Shown: positions 11,124 through 22,437, counted from the stretch's first letter. The stretch: DNA of 64,000 nt from Bemisia tabaci (GCF_918797505.1 NC_092794.1:68051345-68115344); one strand, 5' to 3'. Numbers and translations are program-made. The notes: generated by a model from the letters alone, not told the origin.

Positions 11124-11259
11124 CACTGAAAACGGGCTATATAGACATACGCTCCAGGCACAGAGGCCGAAAGTTACGGGTGCTACGCCCTAATCGCGGA
11201 CGGTATGTCTATATAGCCCGTAAGTACGGCTTCCAGGACCAGAGTTTTTTTTTCCAGTG
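11124..11259. mobile_element. MITE, CACTGAAAA...CGGGCTATATAGACATAC family, short copy
   Basis: 136 bp from CACTGAAAACGGGCTATA to TTTTTTTTTCCAGTG. An inner inverted pair GGGCTATATAGACATAC / GTATGTCTATATAGCCC surrounds GAGGCCGAAAGTTACGGG. Relatives are at 12913-13096 and 63852-64000. Confidence 0.75.
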
Positions 11260-12341
11260 GCGGATTTCAAAATAGTACTCCTTACGTTTGATCAGGAGTA
11301 TAAAACTTCTAAACCGCCACTCTCTTCAGAAAGCTCCCAAAAACCGATTCGTGAAGTTTCCGACGAGTAAATTATCTTTGTTGGCAAGATTTTTTACCGA
11401 AAAAGAAACCTATGTCATACCCCACGAGCGCAATAAAGCTTGACAGCAGCCGACCGGGAAAAATTGGCGGGAACCACAAACCAATCAGAGACGACTCGTA
11501 TGTATTAAATGCGCGGAGCATATTGTGGCTTATCCAAATTACGACTCTCTTGTTTTCTCTTCGGGACTTCTCCGCTCAAACCGCGAAATGGCTGTGCGCT
11601 ATGGGACTTGTCTACTTCCTGGCTGTTCAACAGCCTACCAAGCAGTTTGCTCAGCAAAATACTACTATGATTCCTATTATACAGTGAGATTCCTATAAAA
11701 GTGGAACTTATGATGACTATTAGCTATCGGATATCATATGCCTCAACTGTGGACAGTTTACTGTCTATACGCCCAACGTCATTCAGTTTGATTATCTGTT
11801 CATAATTGATAGAATAATATTTACAATTTTTTTAAATATTTACAATGTTCATAATAAATTAGCCGATAGTAATTATAGAACTGTAATCTATTATTTTTTG
11901 AATAGTACCGTTATTGAATCCTATAAAACTTCCAAAACCTGTTGAACTAACTGTAGCAAAGAAATATCTTGAGATAGAAAATAAATAATACAAAAAATCA
12001 ACGGGATTAACTTTATTAAAGTAGATAGGATAAAAAATCTCATTCATTCGAGTTTTCCACAAACCAAAAATGCTATATAACCAAAATTCCTATAATTTTT
12101 CCAAAAATTCCTCGTATTGCAAAAAGCATCTTATTTGTGAGCTCAACACTTTACTCACCAGTCACCACGTGGGTTGTTTCAAAGGGTTGAGTCCCGCTAC
12201 GAGGGAAGGAGGATCTGCATGTGTCATTGCATACAACCGCCGATAAAGTAAGAGGAGTCTTTGTCGTAAAAGTTCAACTTTGATGTTGAAATTCGGGTGG
12301 CGATGATCAGGAGCATCGGAGCGGATGAATCCTTCGCTTGG
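11260..12341. other. Gene-free stretch
   Basis: No supported gene. A site TTGGCGGGAACCACAAACCAATCAG at about 11464-11488 pairs an E2F-like and a CCAAT-box-like motif, but nothing downstream looks like an exon. The rest is AT-rich. Confidence 0.4.
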
Positions 12342-12443
12342 CTGACAAAACGTCGTAAGTACGCTTGGAGTTTAGCCCCGGCAAGCGTTGTGTTATATTG
12401 ATCACAGGGCTCATCGCGTAGCGTAGTTACGACGTTTTGTCAG
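12342..12443. mobile_element. 102-bp MITE, CTGACAAAACGTCGTAA ends
   Basis: Begins CTGACAAAACGTCGTAAGTA and ends GTTACGACGTTTTGTCAG, a near-perfect inverted repeat of about 16-20 bp. An inner CAGGGCTCAT motif is shared with the 7113 element. No clear target duplication. Confidence 0.75.
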
Positions 12444-12912
12444 GAGGGCGACGAATCATACGTCGCCGCGGAGTCCGTCATCGGCGAAGGCGTAAGATGA
12501 TATCACACCTCGATGCGCGAATGACATGTTTGCTGGAGAGGTGGGGACTCGAAATTCAGGGACCCCTCTCAAAATATCGGATATTACACGGAGCCAAATT
12601 CAGACCCTATTTCACCGCCGGTTACCTTTCATACGCTCCCTGAGGCCGGCAATCCCTTTCGACGTCTGACAAGCTGAAAGCGAGATTCAGACACTTGTCC
12701 GAGAGAGGGAAAATCAAGAGGAAAAGGGGAAACAATAACGCCAGCATAGCTACATTTTACGATCCTCACGATATTTTTCATTCATTTTTATATGGGATTG
12801 GCAGTTATTGGCCCTGTCCACCCACTACCGAAAAAGAAACAAGGAAAACGCCAAAACTCTTGGGCGTAAACTCACCTTATTTTATGAAAGGAGGCATGTC
12901 GACCGAATACTA
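12444..12912. other. Moderately GC-rich gene-free stretch
   Basis: Contains open frames on the + strand (12437-12643, 12695-13048) of no recognised content. The second runs into the adjacent MITE, which argues against a real gene. Confidence 0.4.
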
Positions 12913-13096
12913 TACTGAAAAAAATTACTCCGGCCTTGGGAGCTGTACTTACGGGCCATGTAGACATACAGACCGCGTTCCGGGCTCAGAGGCCGAAAGT
13001 TCCGGGAGCACCCGGAGCAGTCGAATCTACGGCTCCAGCACCCTCTGAGCCCGGAATGGACGGTGTGTACATTGCGTGTACATTTTTTTTAAGTGT
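12913..13096. mobile_element. MITE, GGGCTATGTAGACATAC family, longer copy
   Basis: Starts TACTGAAAAAAATTACTCCG and ends TTTTTTTTAAGTG. The inside has GTACTTACGGGCCATGTAGA, GTTCCGGGCTCAGAGGCCGA and the inverted counterpart CTCTGAGCCCGGAATGGACG. Same family as 11124-11259 and 63852-64000. Confidence 0.7.
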
Positions 13097-13437
13097 AGGA
13101 AACGCTTGTACTTCTATTTAATGTTTGAAGGATTTAGGCCCTTAATGTTCGATATCGGTATAGGATGAGATTTTTCTCCTCTAAAAAAACCGTACCTTTA
13201 CTACGCTGAAGTAAGTGAATATTTTAGTCTTGTGACAGCAAGAATGCAAACTCAAAATTCGATGAAAATGGACAGTAGCTGAAAACATGAAACTAATCGA
13301 TGTAATACATCGCATGTCGTCCTAACACAAAATATGACGGCCATTAATCGCCCTCTATCAAAGATGATCCCTCTCCCAAGAGTATATCTATCGAGAGTTC
13401 GCTGTATCTCACGGGTCGTGAATTAATGAGGACGTTT

Positions 13438-13438
<1 letters not shown>

Positions 13439-13481
<43 letters not shown>
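13439..13481. repeat. A43 homopolymer
   Basis: An uninterrupted run of 43 A. It could be a retroposon tail on the + strand, but no element body upstream is recognisable. Length may be affected by assembly. Confidence 0.9.
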
Positions 13482-13483
<2 letters not shown>

Positions 13484-13833
13484 CTCAAGATTTTTCGTTC
13501 AATTGAGCATAGATTGTATCCGAACAGCACTGTAAACTTTTTAGATTCCACCCATGGAAATAAATCGATACCTGCGTATCGAATCAAAGATGCCCGTCCG
13601 TGACGTGGGTCTGATAGAGTCTATGAGAACTTTGAGCTCTACCGGGAGGGCAGCAGTAAAACAAGAATAAAATTACGATCCATTCCGCGGAAGGAAGGGA
13701 GGCGTTCTGGAAGCGAATCGACGATCTTGTCTCGAGTCGTAAATGGTCGGTAAAGCTTCCGAGTCAATAGGGCTGTTTTCCTCTTTGAAAAACCAGCGGA
13801 AAGCCAGAGAGGTTTTTTGAATGAAGACTATTA

Positions 13834-14160
13834 ACTGAAAAGGCTTTTCCAAGACTTGTTCAAAAATTTATTTGAAGAGAGATTTCGTAGTTTAGGGCCC
13901 TTATGAACGCAGGGTGAAGACGGCAGGAATTCAGTTTTGTAATGGGTGGTTACTGACCAAGAGGAGTCGAACAGTTCCGACGAACAACTTTCAGCAGGGA
14001 AGTTTTCAACTTGATCAAGATTGGGTAGCATTGCAATTGAATTTGTAGGGGTATTTGGGCAAATCGAGGGCTCAGGAACAAAATCGCCTAACTGACGATT
14101 TTGGTGAAAATGAGTCAGCAACTTCGCCGCATGCTTCGGTAATAAATACGCAAGCTGATG
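13834..14160 (-). CDS. Unassigned open frame, possible decayed coding fragment
   Basis: About 108 codons are open after an in-frame TAA and end at TAA near 13834. There is no ATG near the frame's start. The product is rich in Ser, Pro and Asn (for example FVPEPSICPNTPTNSIAML) and matches no family I know. A pyrimidine-rich acceptor-like CTCTCCTTACAG lies just upstream on the same strand (about 14204-14215), but the frame following that acceptor is a different one and stops after about 43 codons. Chance is the simplest explanation. Confidence 0.15.
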
Positions 14161-15567
14161 TTATTACTTTTTTCCAATTCCACATGAAAGCGTTGCAAGG
14201 AAGCTGTAAGGAGAGATGACATTTTCCATGAAACTAACGCAAAGGATCAATTTCCAAAGCACTCGTAGAAGTCAGTGCAAAGTGGCAAGTTCAAGAGCAG
14301 TGCGATCTAAACTTGACTTTTGAAGCCATAAAAGACAGGACTAATGGCGAGCTATACAGGGCTGCCACTAGAAAAAGCTATGAATTTAAAGGCCGCGACA
14401 CACCGAGTGGCGCTACGGAGAAATTGGACATGACGCGGCGGTACGCTCATACCTACTTTTGTTGATGCAAAACGTAGAAGTTTAAGCAGGTACCATATAT
14501 TTTTTTGTAAAAATTCCTTCAAGAATACTCCTTAAAATTTAAATGTGACGAAATAAAGATCAAAGTTTGCAGTTTTTGTCAACGATTTTATGTCCATCCT
14601 CTCCCAGTGGCTGGTTCCACTGTACGGAGACAGCTGGCGCTCTATCTTTTCGGTCGATGCAGCGCTATGTTATTTCAAGGCGTTTGGAAGGTTGCCACAA
14701 TTTTCTCCAATTTGAGGCTCGGCCGGGACCCCTCGAAGCCACTCAACAATTGCCAAACGTGTTCAAGTGTTAAGGCATCCTTCACTTATCGCTATCGATT
14801 TATCCCCTAGCTCCGCGCCCCGCGCTGCCCCGTTCCAATGCAAATCAGCTATATTGCAACGTTTTAAATGGGAGCTCGTTAAATTTTTCCAAAGAGTCCT
14901 CCAGAATTATTATCATAACGTTTTCACTCCTACTAGCCCTCCACAATTCCTTATTGTTCTTTTCGGCCATTGGAAATGGGTAACTCAGTTCATTTGCGAC
15001 GAACATAAAATCTAAAGTTATCTATAATTTACGTCTATCTATAATCTAAAAACTACGTTAGTCAATATCAGTAATACTTATATTGTGAATATAGATTTGT
15101 TATCAATTTTAGTCTGATTAATTTTCCTAAAAATTAAAATAAAAATAATGAAAATTGATAAATTAAAAGTTCAAAATGATAGTTTGTCTCCTCATAGGAA
15201 ATATCTGATATTATGTATTTCTTGTTTCTGCAAAAAGTTGAATAACATCACAATTAGTGAATAGTTAAAAACTGATTTCTTTGTTGTTGTTATTATTATA
15301 ATTATTATTATTATAATTACTGTTAAAAATTTTATAATTTCAACACTGCTGAAGATTTTTTAACAGCGTTATGGTTATTTTGTAAACGAGACTCATCTTT
15401 TCGCACGGAACGCGTCTGCAGTTGCCTTCCTGAATGGTCTATACTAGTGTTGCACCAAACAGCGTATTTCTTTGAGCGAAAATTGAGCTCATATGAGCCT
15501 TTTCCCTCTGTATTGAGATTTTCAGCTTTATGCTGATTTTTAACGCTCGTTGGCTAAACAATTCAAC
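14161..15567. other. Gene-free stretch with TTG/TTA microsatellite
   Basis: No supported gene. A TTGTTGTTGTTATTATTATA-type simple repeat occupies about 15281-15320. The part around 14500-14600 (TCCTTAAAATTT...TTTATGTCCATCCTCTCCCA) looks like a decayed piece of the GTCGGAC foldback family. Confidence 0.5.
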
Positions 15568-15858
15568 TTACTGCCTCATCTTTTTGTGGCATTCCGCGAT
15601 TCGCTGTGACGCTGAAAATTTCCATCTCGACAGGGCAGCTTCATACTGATCCAACAGGGTAGGGATCGGAATTACCTTCGCCTGATAATGGTTAAAGAGC
15701 GATGTATCAAACAATTGGTTCAGCAAAGACGACCATATTTTTACAGACTCTCCTCACAGCCTCCCGAGTCTAACTCTCATCGATATCATTGGGCAATTAA
15801 AATGGTCAACATGTTGTGCAACAATCATCATTAGACATGATGTATTGTTTATACTCAT
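15568..15858 (-). pseudogene. Possible decayed coding segment or exon, unassigned
   Basis: Read on the - strand, 97 codons run from an ATG at 15856-15858 to a TAA at 15568-15570, with one internal TGA at 15754-15756. The part after the TGA is protein-like (SLFNHYQAKVIPIPTLLDQ, then YEAALSRWKFSASQRIAECH). It ends in AGGCA/GTAAGT, so the last codons could be a splice donor rather than a stop, with a possible acceptor TTATCAG upstream. No family recognised. It might be a worn transposon frame, a real exon or chance. Confidence 0.3.
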
Positions 15859-17065
15859 TTTGAACGGTGCCTTCACCTGTTGCATTGCTCGGATGGTCAG
15901 TGCACCAACAACTCTAATTCGGTGGCTTTTGGGAAATGTGTAACTGGACTTACAACGCTCCGGTATTTTTGTCGTCCATAGTTTTATTAAACAAACTGCA
16001 AACTTAATTTTTCAAATATTTCCGTGATTTTTCGTCTCTACCTAAAGGATGCTCAGTAAATATTTTTAGGTATTGAAACTTTCTCGTCTCCCTTCAAAAT
16101 ATAGGGATGTGGTCACGGGAACTGTGAGACTGGGCAATCTAGAAAGGCCATGAATTACGAAACGCGATTTTCTGATTTTTTTTTTTACTTTCTTCCACAA
16201 CCCCTTGTAACGCAATCATAACGCTGGTCTAGGCATCCCAAATAATCACGTAACATTTGCCTTGATACACCCCTCGTTTTTCGCAAAAAACTCGAGAGTA
16301 ATTTTCTCACTGACAACTTGGGAGAGCAGAGCTTCTGGTAAGTTAAAGGCTCTGTGTACCAAGCAAAAAAAGGATGAGACAAAAAAACTAGCATATAAAA
16401 CTTAGAAAGAAGCGAGAAAAAGTTAGAATCCAGTACGTGTGCACTATTACTTAACGCTGAACTTGACTCCCTCTCACCCCTCATCACGAGCGGTCACGAA
16501 ATTATGGGGATCCACCCACTCACTAGAGTGTTACATAATTTATGGACAGCCCAAGAAGTTTCCGCTTTTAACCATCATCATATTCTCGGATGAACCATAT
16601 GTAGTGAGATCGCTTCTTGTATTATGAATAATCCAGGTCAGATATACATGTAACACTACTTCGTCTATTTCGATGGTCGACTCATTTAAATCTTATTGAT
16701 AAGCAGGATCTATTACGCCTAGAGGCACATTTTAGTTGCTCTCCCCCATAGCATCTATTTTTTAAACTTTAAAATCAAGTTGAATTGAGTTTGTGAACGT
16801 AAAATATTCCATTCTATCAGCCAACTCGAATTTTTTATTTTGGCGCTCGCACATTTCCAGCTTTGATTCAGGTTTTACGATTGAGATTTTTGGGGGAAAT
16901 ATATAGGTAATGTGTACCAAAAGGGGGAGGAAATCCATTTTCAGCCAAAATTTCAAAGTAAAGTCTTGTATCAAATCGAGGAAACGGTTTTTCCGCAACG
17001 CTGAGTCAATAAAAAAAAATTGAATTTTTTAAATTTAGTCTAAAACTCACTTGCGACGAATAGAG
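15859..17065. other. Gene-free stretch
   Basis: No gene, RNA or shared repeat recognised. The 100-codon frame 16185-16487 (- strand) has no known motif. Confidence 0.5.
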
Positions 17066-17591
17066 AATTTGCAGGTGTCTTGAAATTTGCTGAATACTGT
17101 TTATGAGTGGACTTAGTGAGTTTTTGGACTACCGCTCTCTGTCTGGGCCGTAGTATCTTGATTTATTTTGCGAGGAAAGCTCCGTACTTTTGAAAGATGC
17201 CTGCCATTCCTAATATGTAGAAGCGCCTTCAATTTCGTATGATACTGTGCAATACCTCTGGTGTGAAATAGTTGCTTCAAGCACTGCGGCGCGGCGGGCA
17301 GGCTGTTAGCGTAAAACGCGCACTGGCGCCTACAAACCTAACAGGGATACTTCACGCATTGCGCAATGCGTGAAGTATCCCTGTTAGGTTTGTAGGCGCC
17401 AGAGCGTCGCCGTTCCGCTTTGTGCTGGACTCTAATATTTAATCTCGCGGAGTCAGCGTTTTACAACTCATGATTTTGAAATGTTTGCACATCCTGTATG
17501 GATTATTCTCATTTTACTTGATGAAAAAAAATATATATTAAAGGACAATTTGCAGGTGTCTAAAATTTGATGAATTGTGTTTATGAGTGGA
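17066..17591 (+). mobile_element. HP-family copy B, truncated, flanked by a 46-bp direct repeat
   Basis: The element part (17112-17546) has the inner body from TTAGTGAGTTTTTGGACTAC through the palindrome (17325-17400) to TATTAAAGGA. Both CCCTGG termini are missing. The flanks are imperfect direct repeats: 17066-17111 and 17547-17591 both read AATTTGCAGGTGTCT...TTTATGAGTGGA, about 40 of 46 positions alike. A duplication this long is not a usual transposase target duplication. Confidence 0.8.
17325..17400. repeat. 76-bp perfect palindrome of HP copy B
   Basis: Identical in sequence to the palindrome of copy A, GGCGCCTACAAACCTAAC...GTTAGGTTTGTAGGCGCC, arms of 38 bp without spacer. Confidence 0.95.
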
Positions 17592-18110
17592 GACTACTGA
17601 ATGAACTGAACACGAGGATACCCGATACCCTTCATTCATGAATTGAGCAATTATTGAAGAAGATATGACAAAATGATCCAATCTGCTAAAATATGTGTGT
17701 TTAAATAGGAAATGCCACTAGATGACGTCACTAGGCGGTGCATGTTCTCACTTTTAAATCTATTTTTACGTTATTACCCAAATCAGAAAAAAATTATAAA
17801 AAAGACTGTGAAATCAGCTGTTTGAGCACTTTCAGATGAAGCAATAAAAAATTTGCATGCAAATTCTCCATTATTTTAATTGACAATTCGTCATGAGTGA
17901 GCTGTAAACTAGATCTTAAAATTTTAACCGATTGAAACCAATGAAGTGCCGAAATCCGTTCGATTTATAAATTTTTTCCTACCCCTGCTACAGATTCAAC
18001 CGATGGAGTGAATTTCTGAATTTTTAAGGTGCTCATCGTGATTTTAACTCTCGAAAGTCCACCCACTGATTTGAATCTCTTGTGCGCAACAGCCTTATTG
18101 TGGTTACTAT
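17592..18110. other. Gene-free AT-rich stretch
   Basis: No gene or shared repeat recognised. Confidence 0.5.
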
Positions 18111-18275
18111 CAGTGACGAGGCGTGCTTTGCGATATATCGATTGTTCTGCCATTTAAACCTATGGTAAAGAATCGATTATGTAGGTGTTCGCTGCAAACA
18201 CCCTGATTACCGATCATTTTCCATAGATTTAAATGACATAACAATCGATATATCGCAAAGCACTCCATGCCACTG
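18111..18275. mobile_element. hAT-type MITE (165 bp) with 8-bp target duplication
   Basis: Starts CAGTGACGAGGCG and ends CCATGCCACTG. Long inverted halves carry GCGATATATCGATTGTT and GCCATTTAAACCTATGG. The flanks GTTACTAT (18103-18110) and GTTGCTAT (18276-18283) match at 7 of 8 positions, as expected for a hAT 8-bp target duplication. Same family as 37917, 38104 and 60785. Confidence 0.9.
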
Positions 18276-18531
18276 GTTGCTATCGTTAGACCTGTTCTCG
18301 CTAACGACGTCAAACTCAAAGGGTCGCGTGGATTTACACCTGCACTCGAAAGGGCGCGGCGGTCACCATGTTCGAAGCGTTCGCCGGGAGAAGATAAAAC
18401 TTTCAAAAACTCTTTAACTTTTTAACTTGTTGATAGTTAAATCGAGTACACCTCCGGGAAAAGCCGCTCTGTCAATATTGCCGCTCGACGTAGGCCTTTG
18501 AAAGTTTGCAGGGCGAGCGATTACAGGACGC
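18276..18531. other. Short GC-richer stretch, nothing recognised
   Basis: Between two MITEs. Several CpG, no supported exon. Confidence 0.4.
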
Positions 18532-18770
18532 CGCACAGTGGATCGAGTCGATTAGAGAGGTCGGACATAAAATTTTTTACTAAAATTGCGAATTTTGATG
18601 TTTATATTCCGTCCCATTTTAAACTATAAGGGGTGCTTCTAGAAGAAAATTTTACGAGGAAACCAATTGAACCACTTACAGAACCTCAAAGTTTTGTACA
18701 GACGGAGTTATAAGCGTTTAAAATTTCCAAATTGTGTCCGACCTCTCCTATTGACTCGATCCACTGTGCG
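18532..18770. mobile_element. GTCGGAC-family foldback (239 bp)
   Basis: Starts CGCACAGTGGATCGAGTCGA then TTAGAGAGGTCGGACAT, and ends with the inverse GTCCGACCTCTCCTATTGAC and TCGATCCACTGTGCG. Terminal repeats are about 40 bp. A GGGGTGCTTCTAG block lies inside. Relatives at 27624, 47799 and 55145, and a decayed one at about 5690. The CAGTGG/CCACTG near the ends recalls hAT elements, but no 8-bp duplication is evident. Confidence 0.8.
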
Positions 18771-19734
18771 CCGCGCCGCTCACAATTCAACGATGAATAT
18801 TTTAACTCGCAAATTCTTGATGATCGAGCAGGTAAAAAGTTTGTCGAGTCTGAGGCAAATATTTTCGCCTAAAAATTAACTTATTAATTCCCGCTACACA
18901 CGTGTGCTCCCGGGCCTTTTGTTTCCCCTCGTTTGCTCACAGATCTCCGGGGAGAATAACATCTTCCTCAGCAGAGTTGGCGTTTTCATTCTGTTTGATT
19001 TTTAAACGCCAAGAATTAGACTTGTTCTTTTGTTTAACAAAAGAAAAAAGAAAAAGAAGTATGTACAAGTATGTAAGTAAGTAATGTACACTATTAAAAA
19101 TCTTAGAGTGTTAGAGGCCAATTTGGTCCACAATAGAGTGATATGAAAGCAGAATGAGATCCGTGCTCCTCTTGTAGAGTGAGCTCCGCTCTTACGAATA
19201 ATTTTTTCTGCGGAGTGAACTCCACTCTTGAGATGCAGATTTCATTCCTTGTTTTATCGCTCTTCGAACGTTAGGGCGGCGTATATCTGTCGAAGGCGAA
19301 TAGTGACATTTTGTCAAATGCCCAGGCAGATAGTTGAAGTTTGACCGTCTACAAAATTTTGTGAATTAATGGCGAAGATAGCTCACGAATTTTCAATATT
19401 TTTGGGAAAATAACTCATTAAACCTAAAAACTTTTTTTATCTCTTCCTCTTCGATTGCTTCTCATATTTTTAAATATTGAAATAAGTACTAAAAAATCTG
19501 TATTTTATGACACGTTGAAAATTTCAAGATAAGTGTCTGTCCACAAGCTAAAAATCGTTTAAAATACTATGGTTTGATGCAGATTTTTACTAAGAATCTT
19601 TTCTTACAGGCGCAACTAATTATTTTGTCTAAAATTAGGAAAAGAATCAGAATTTCAATCTAAGTCAGAATATTTAGCTATTTGCTTAGGCATTTGACAA
19701 TATGCCTGATGCTATTTGCCTGCGACACTTCCAT
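18771..19734. other. Gene-free AT-rich stretch
   Basis: No gene supported. Tracts such as AAAAGAAAAAAGAAAAAG near 19040 are low complexity. Confidence 0.5.
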
Positions 19735-19800
19735 TTCCACGTGAGCCTTGTTGTTCATATAATTCCATGCTTTCCGCGACTTACGTGAAAATCGAGGTAT
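19735..19800. repeat. Short dispersed repeat, copy 2 of 6571-6650
   Basis: TTCCACGTGAGCCTTG, ATAATTCCATGCTTTCCGCG and the inverted end ACTTACGTGAAAAT parallel the copy at 6571-6650. Confidence 0.6.
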
Positions 19801-20781
19801 GCTCCCACGTCATAGGAGTGATGATTTACACCACATGAGCTTTTTTTTGGAAACATACACTTCAATGCACATTTTCATTCAGTAAATCTAACAGTGTAAT
19901 AAGGGAAGGGGGCGGATGAAGAAAACACGAGATACACGAGAATAGAGCAGAAAGGGAGGGGTAGGAGCAATTCATCAATAAAAGGTCGAGAAAATGGATG
20001 TATTCAATTATCATCAGCGGTAGTTCATTGTTCAGTTCTCTCCAATAAAATAAATAAATAACATAATAAAATAAAAAAGTAATGCGTTCTAGCGGACATG
20101 AATGATTTTACATGATTCTCATGTTTAAACATGTAGGATCAAAAACTCTTGTAACACGCACAGCACTAACTTATTGAGATACTGTAATGATTGGGTGAAA
20201 AACAGCCACTGGGCCACTAGGGTCATGCGCTACCTCAATACATCTTGTGGTTCGATTCCTTCGTAATATCCCATACTAATGGAGCAATAGCCACAATCGT
20301 ACTGTCCACAACGCATTGTCGATTTTCACTGTGCGCTCACTCAGAATGGTCCCCGCTTATTTGAAAAGTCCCGCGTCAAATTGTAAATTTTTCCGAGCGC
20401 GCCACCGGAAATGGCGGGAACCAATGGGAGTCGAAGTTTCGACTTGTTTACATTCGCGTTATTTTGATGAGAAAGAGGAAGCTGTAAACAAACGTGGTTC
20501 TTTATCTGCTCGTGAGATTTGTGAAATTAAGTCCTTTGAATATTCAAAGTTGCTGGAGGAAAAGAAAACACGCATATAGCCTGAAATGTAAACAGAATAT
20601 TCTACTCACAGAGAGGAAAAATTAAATTTTCTTGAAAATGTGTTAACTTTATAGAAAAAAAAATGTTAATGATAAAAAAATAAAGTCAAAGTATGACAGA
20701 GAGTTTTAGCGTCGCTAACGGAGGTACGTGATTTTGAATTTTGGCCATTGATAAAGAGCTTTTTGTTTTTTTGCAACATGT
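19801..20781. other. Gene-free stretch with an unassigned 87-codon frame
   Basis: The frame 20316-20579 (+) ends in a Lys/Glu-rich tail (EICEIKSFEYSKLLEEKK) but matches nothing known. A B-box-like GTGGTTCGATTCC is at about 20250-20262 without a convincing A-box. The rest is AT-rich. Confidence 0.35.
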
Positions 20782-20952
20782 TCAATTACCGTCCTTTACA
20801 TGCTCGTATTGCTTAATTAATTCCTCGGCATAATTCAGCTTTTCCTGCGCCAGAATCACCGCCCGCAGCGCAGTTTTTTCGTCCCCAGATAAAAAATGCT
20901 CTTTTCCAGAGTTAGGTATGTTTTCCTTGAGCCGAACGACGTAAATCGTGTT
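20782..20952 (-). pseudogene. Short protein-like frame, possibly the end of a frameshifted gene
   Basis: On the - strand 56 codons are open from 20952 to a TGA at 20782-20784. The product is Lys/Glu/Leu-rich and helix-like (LSGDEKTALRAVILAQEKLN, then YAEELIKQYEHVKDGN). Just upstream another frame is also open (FSMQRLLSKYPRAIQLRRMK at about 20940-21000) and stops at TAA after overlapping the first, as if joined by a +1 frameshift, with a further acidic frame above it. No family recognised. Alternatives are a chance frame, or a terminal exon with GACG/GTAATT as donor. The local G+C is higher than the flanks. Confidence 0.3.
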
Positions 20953-21457
20953 TCATCCGACGAAGCTGGATTGCCCGCGGGTATTTACTCAGCAATCTTT
21001 GCATCGAGAACTTAGCGAACTGCACGCACTCACTTCATTGATCCGAGCTCTTCGCTTCGTCAAAGAGGAGATCTTCGTCTTCGTTTTCGTCTTCTCCCTC
21101 GGAAACGGAATAATAAACGAGGAAGATTTCATCTCAAGGAAATAATTAAAAAGGTTCAAGACGTCGTGAGCGAGGCTGCCGTTAAAGATGGAGCTTATTT
21201 AGTCGAGTTGAATCCCTAATGTTATGTGGACTGAGTAAATCCCGACTTCCATGCATAAAAACTAATATTAAAATTGAATGGGGGAAAGAGATAAAAAGAA
21301 AATGAAAAACATCAGCTTGGGTTTCCAATTACGGGTGAACATACTGTAGTATTTATGCTCCCAATAACAAATAATTAACGCGCGGCGTTGCCTTTTGGTG
21401 TTTTTACGCTCTTATTTTATTCTTCAAATTATGTTTTAATGGTTTCTTTTTTTATTC

Positions 21458-21514
21458 GTTCGTGTCCTTAATCCTGAATTGGTTTCCCTTTTAAGGAAGT
21501 ATTTGTATAATAAA
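21458..21514. repeat. 57-bp segment duplicated at 23329-23385
   Basis: GTTCGTGTCCTTAATCCTGA to TTTGTATAATAAA. The copy 1.87 kb downstream differs at one of 57 positions and lies at the edge of an HP insertion, so this is the likely source of copied filler DNA. Confidence 0.9.
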
Positions 21515-22075
21515 CAAGCTGCTGGTTCCAACACTACTGTGTTGGAGAGCTCGCCTTTGGGAAACTATTAACAACTATTAATGCTTTTTTCTAAAATTGT
21601 ATACGTATTAAATGAATCTTTACCCAATTATCAGAGGTTACATGCCGATGCAAAATGTTATGACGTAATTTCATAAGTCAAATTTTTCACATTTCAATAA
21701 ATAAAGAGAAATAAAGAGAGAGAAATGGAATTATCTTTTATGAATGTGATTTTGCGGCAAATGTTGCAATGGCTATTTTTGCCATCGCATTTTTGTTTCT
21801 GGCTTTCATCGTTGATAAGCTTTTTCTTAACTTGTCAACAATGTAATGAAACCATATGATTTAATTTTAATTTTTTTTTTTTTAAATCAAGTCGCCAACT
21901 TGAATTAAGGTTATACTTTGTTAAGCTGGCAGTCTGAAATTCTGAATTTTTATCGGCACAGAGTTCAAAGAAACTATAATTGAGCACGGTTCGGAGGAAC
22001 GTTTCTGCCATAATTCTTACACAATACTTATGGTATACACTAAGAGCGGAAAAGGAACTCACTTGAATTTTAGCG

Positions 22076-22210
22076 TGGAGCTCGAAAGACCACTTCAAGT
22101 CTTTGTATGCGAGTGGCTCAATGGAGCACATCACGCCTTTGTATGTATGCGGTGGCTCAATGGAGCACCTCGCGCACTATAAATAGCACGGAGCTCGAAA
22201 GAGCACTTCA
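22076..22210. repeat. Local duplication with a TATAAATA site
   Basis: GGAGCTCGAAAGA.CACTTCA occurs at both ends, and a GGTGGCTCAATGGAGCAC block is repeated in between at about 45-bp spacing. TATAAATAG at 22178-22186 is a good TATA match but has no downstream gene. On the - strand the region is open and is followed by a CAA/GTGAGT donor-like site near 22061, a weak exon possibility. Confidence 0.6.
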
Positions 22211-22223
22211 TGCATCTGTATTT

Positions 22224-22437
22224 TAAGGTTAAAACGAACTCTAAAGAAACTCAATGCGAGGCTCAAACGAACTCTCAAGCATTCTTAATGCGAGGCTCAA
22301 ACGAACTCCCAAGCATTCTTAATGCGAGGGGCTCAAACGAATCCTAAAGCATTCTTAATATGAGGTTTAAACAAACTCTGAAAGGATCCCAATGCGAGTC
22401 TCAACCGAGCTCTCAAGCATGCAATTATTTTGAGGTT
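22224..22437. repeat. Minisatellite of about 36 bp, five to six units
   Basis: Units of the type AATGCGAGGCTCAAACGAAC then TCTCAAGCATTCTT repeat with growing divergence toward both ends (for example AATATGAGGTTTAAACAAAC, AATGCGAGTCTCAACCGAGC). Confidence 0.85.

Noticed and set aside
20211..20285. Second tRNA-like/SINE head (GTGGTTCGATTCC)
   Set aside because: Only a B-box-like motif; no A-box at the right distance and no T-arm stem.
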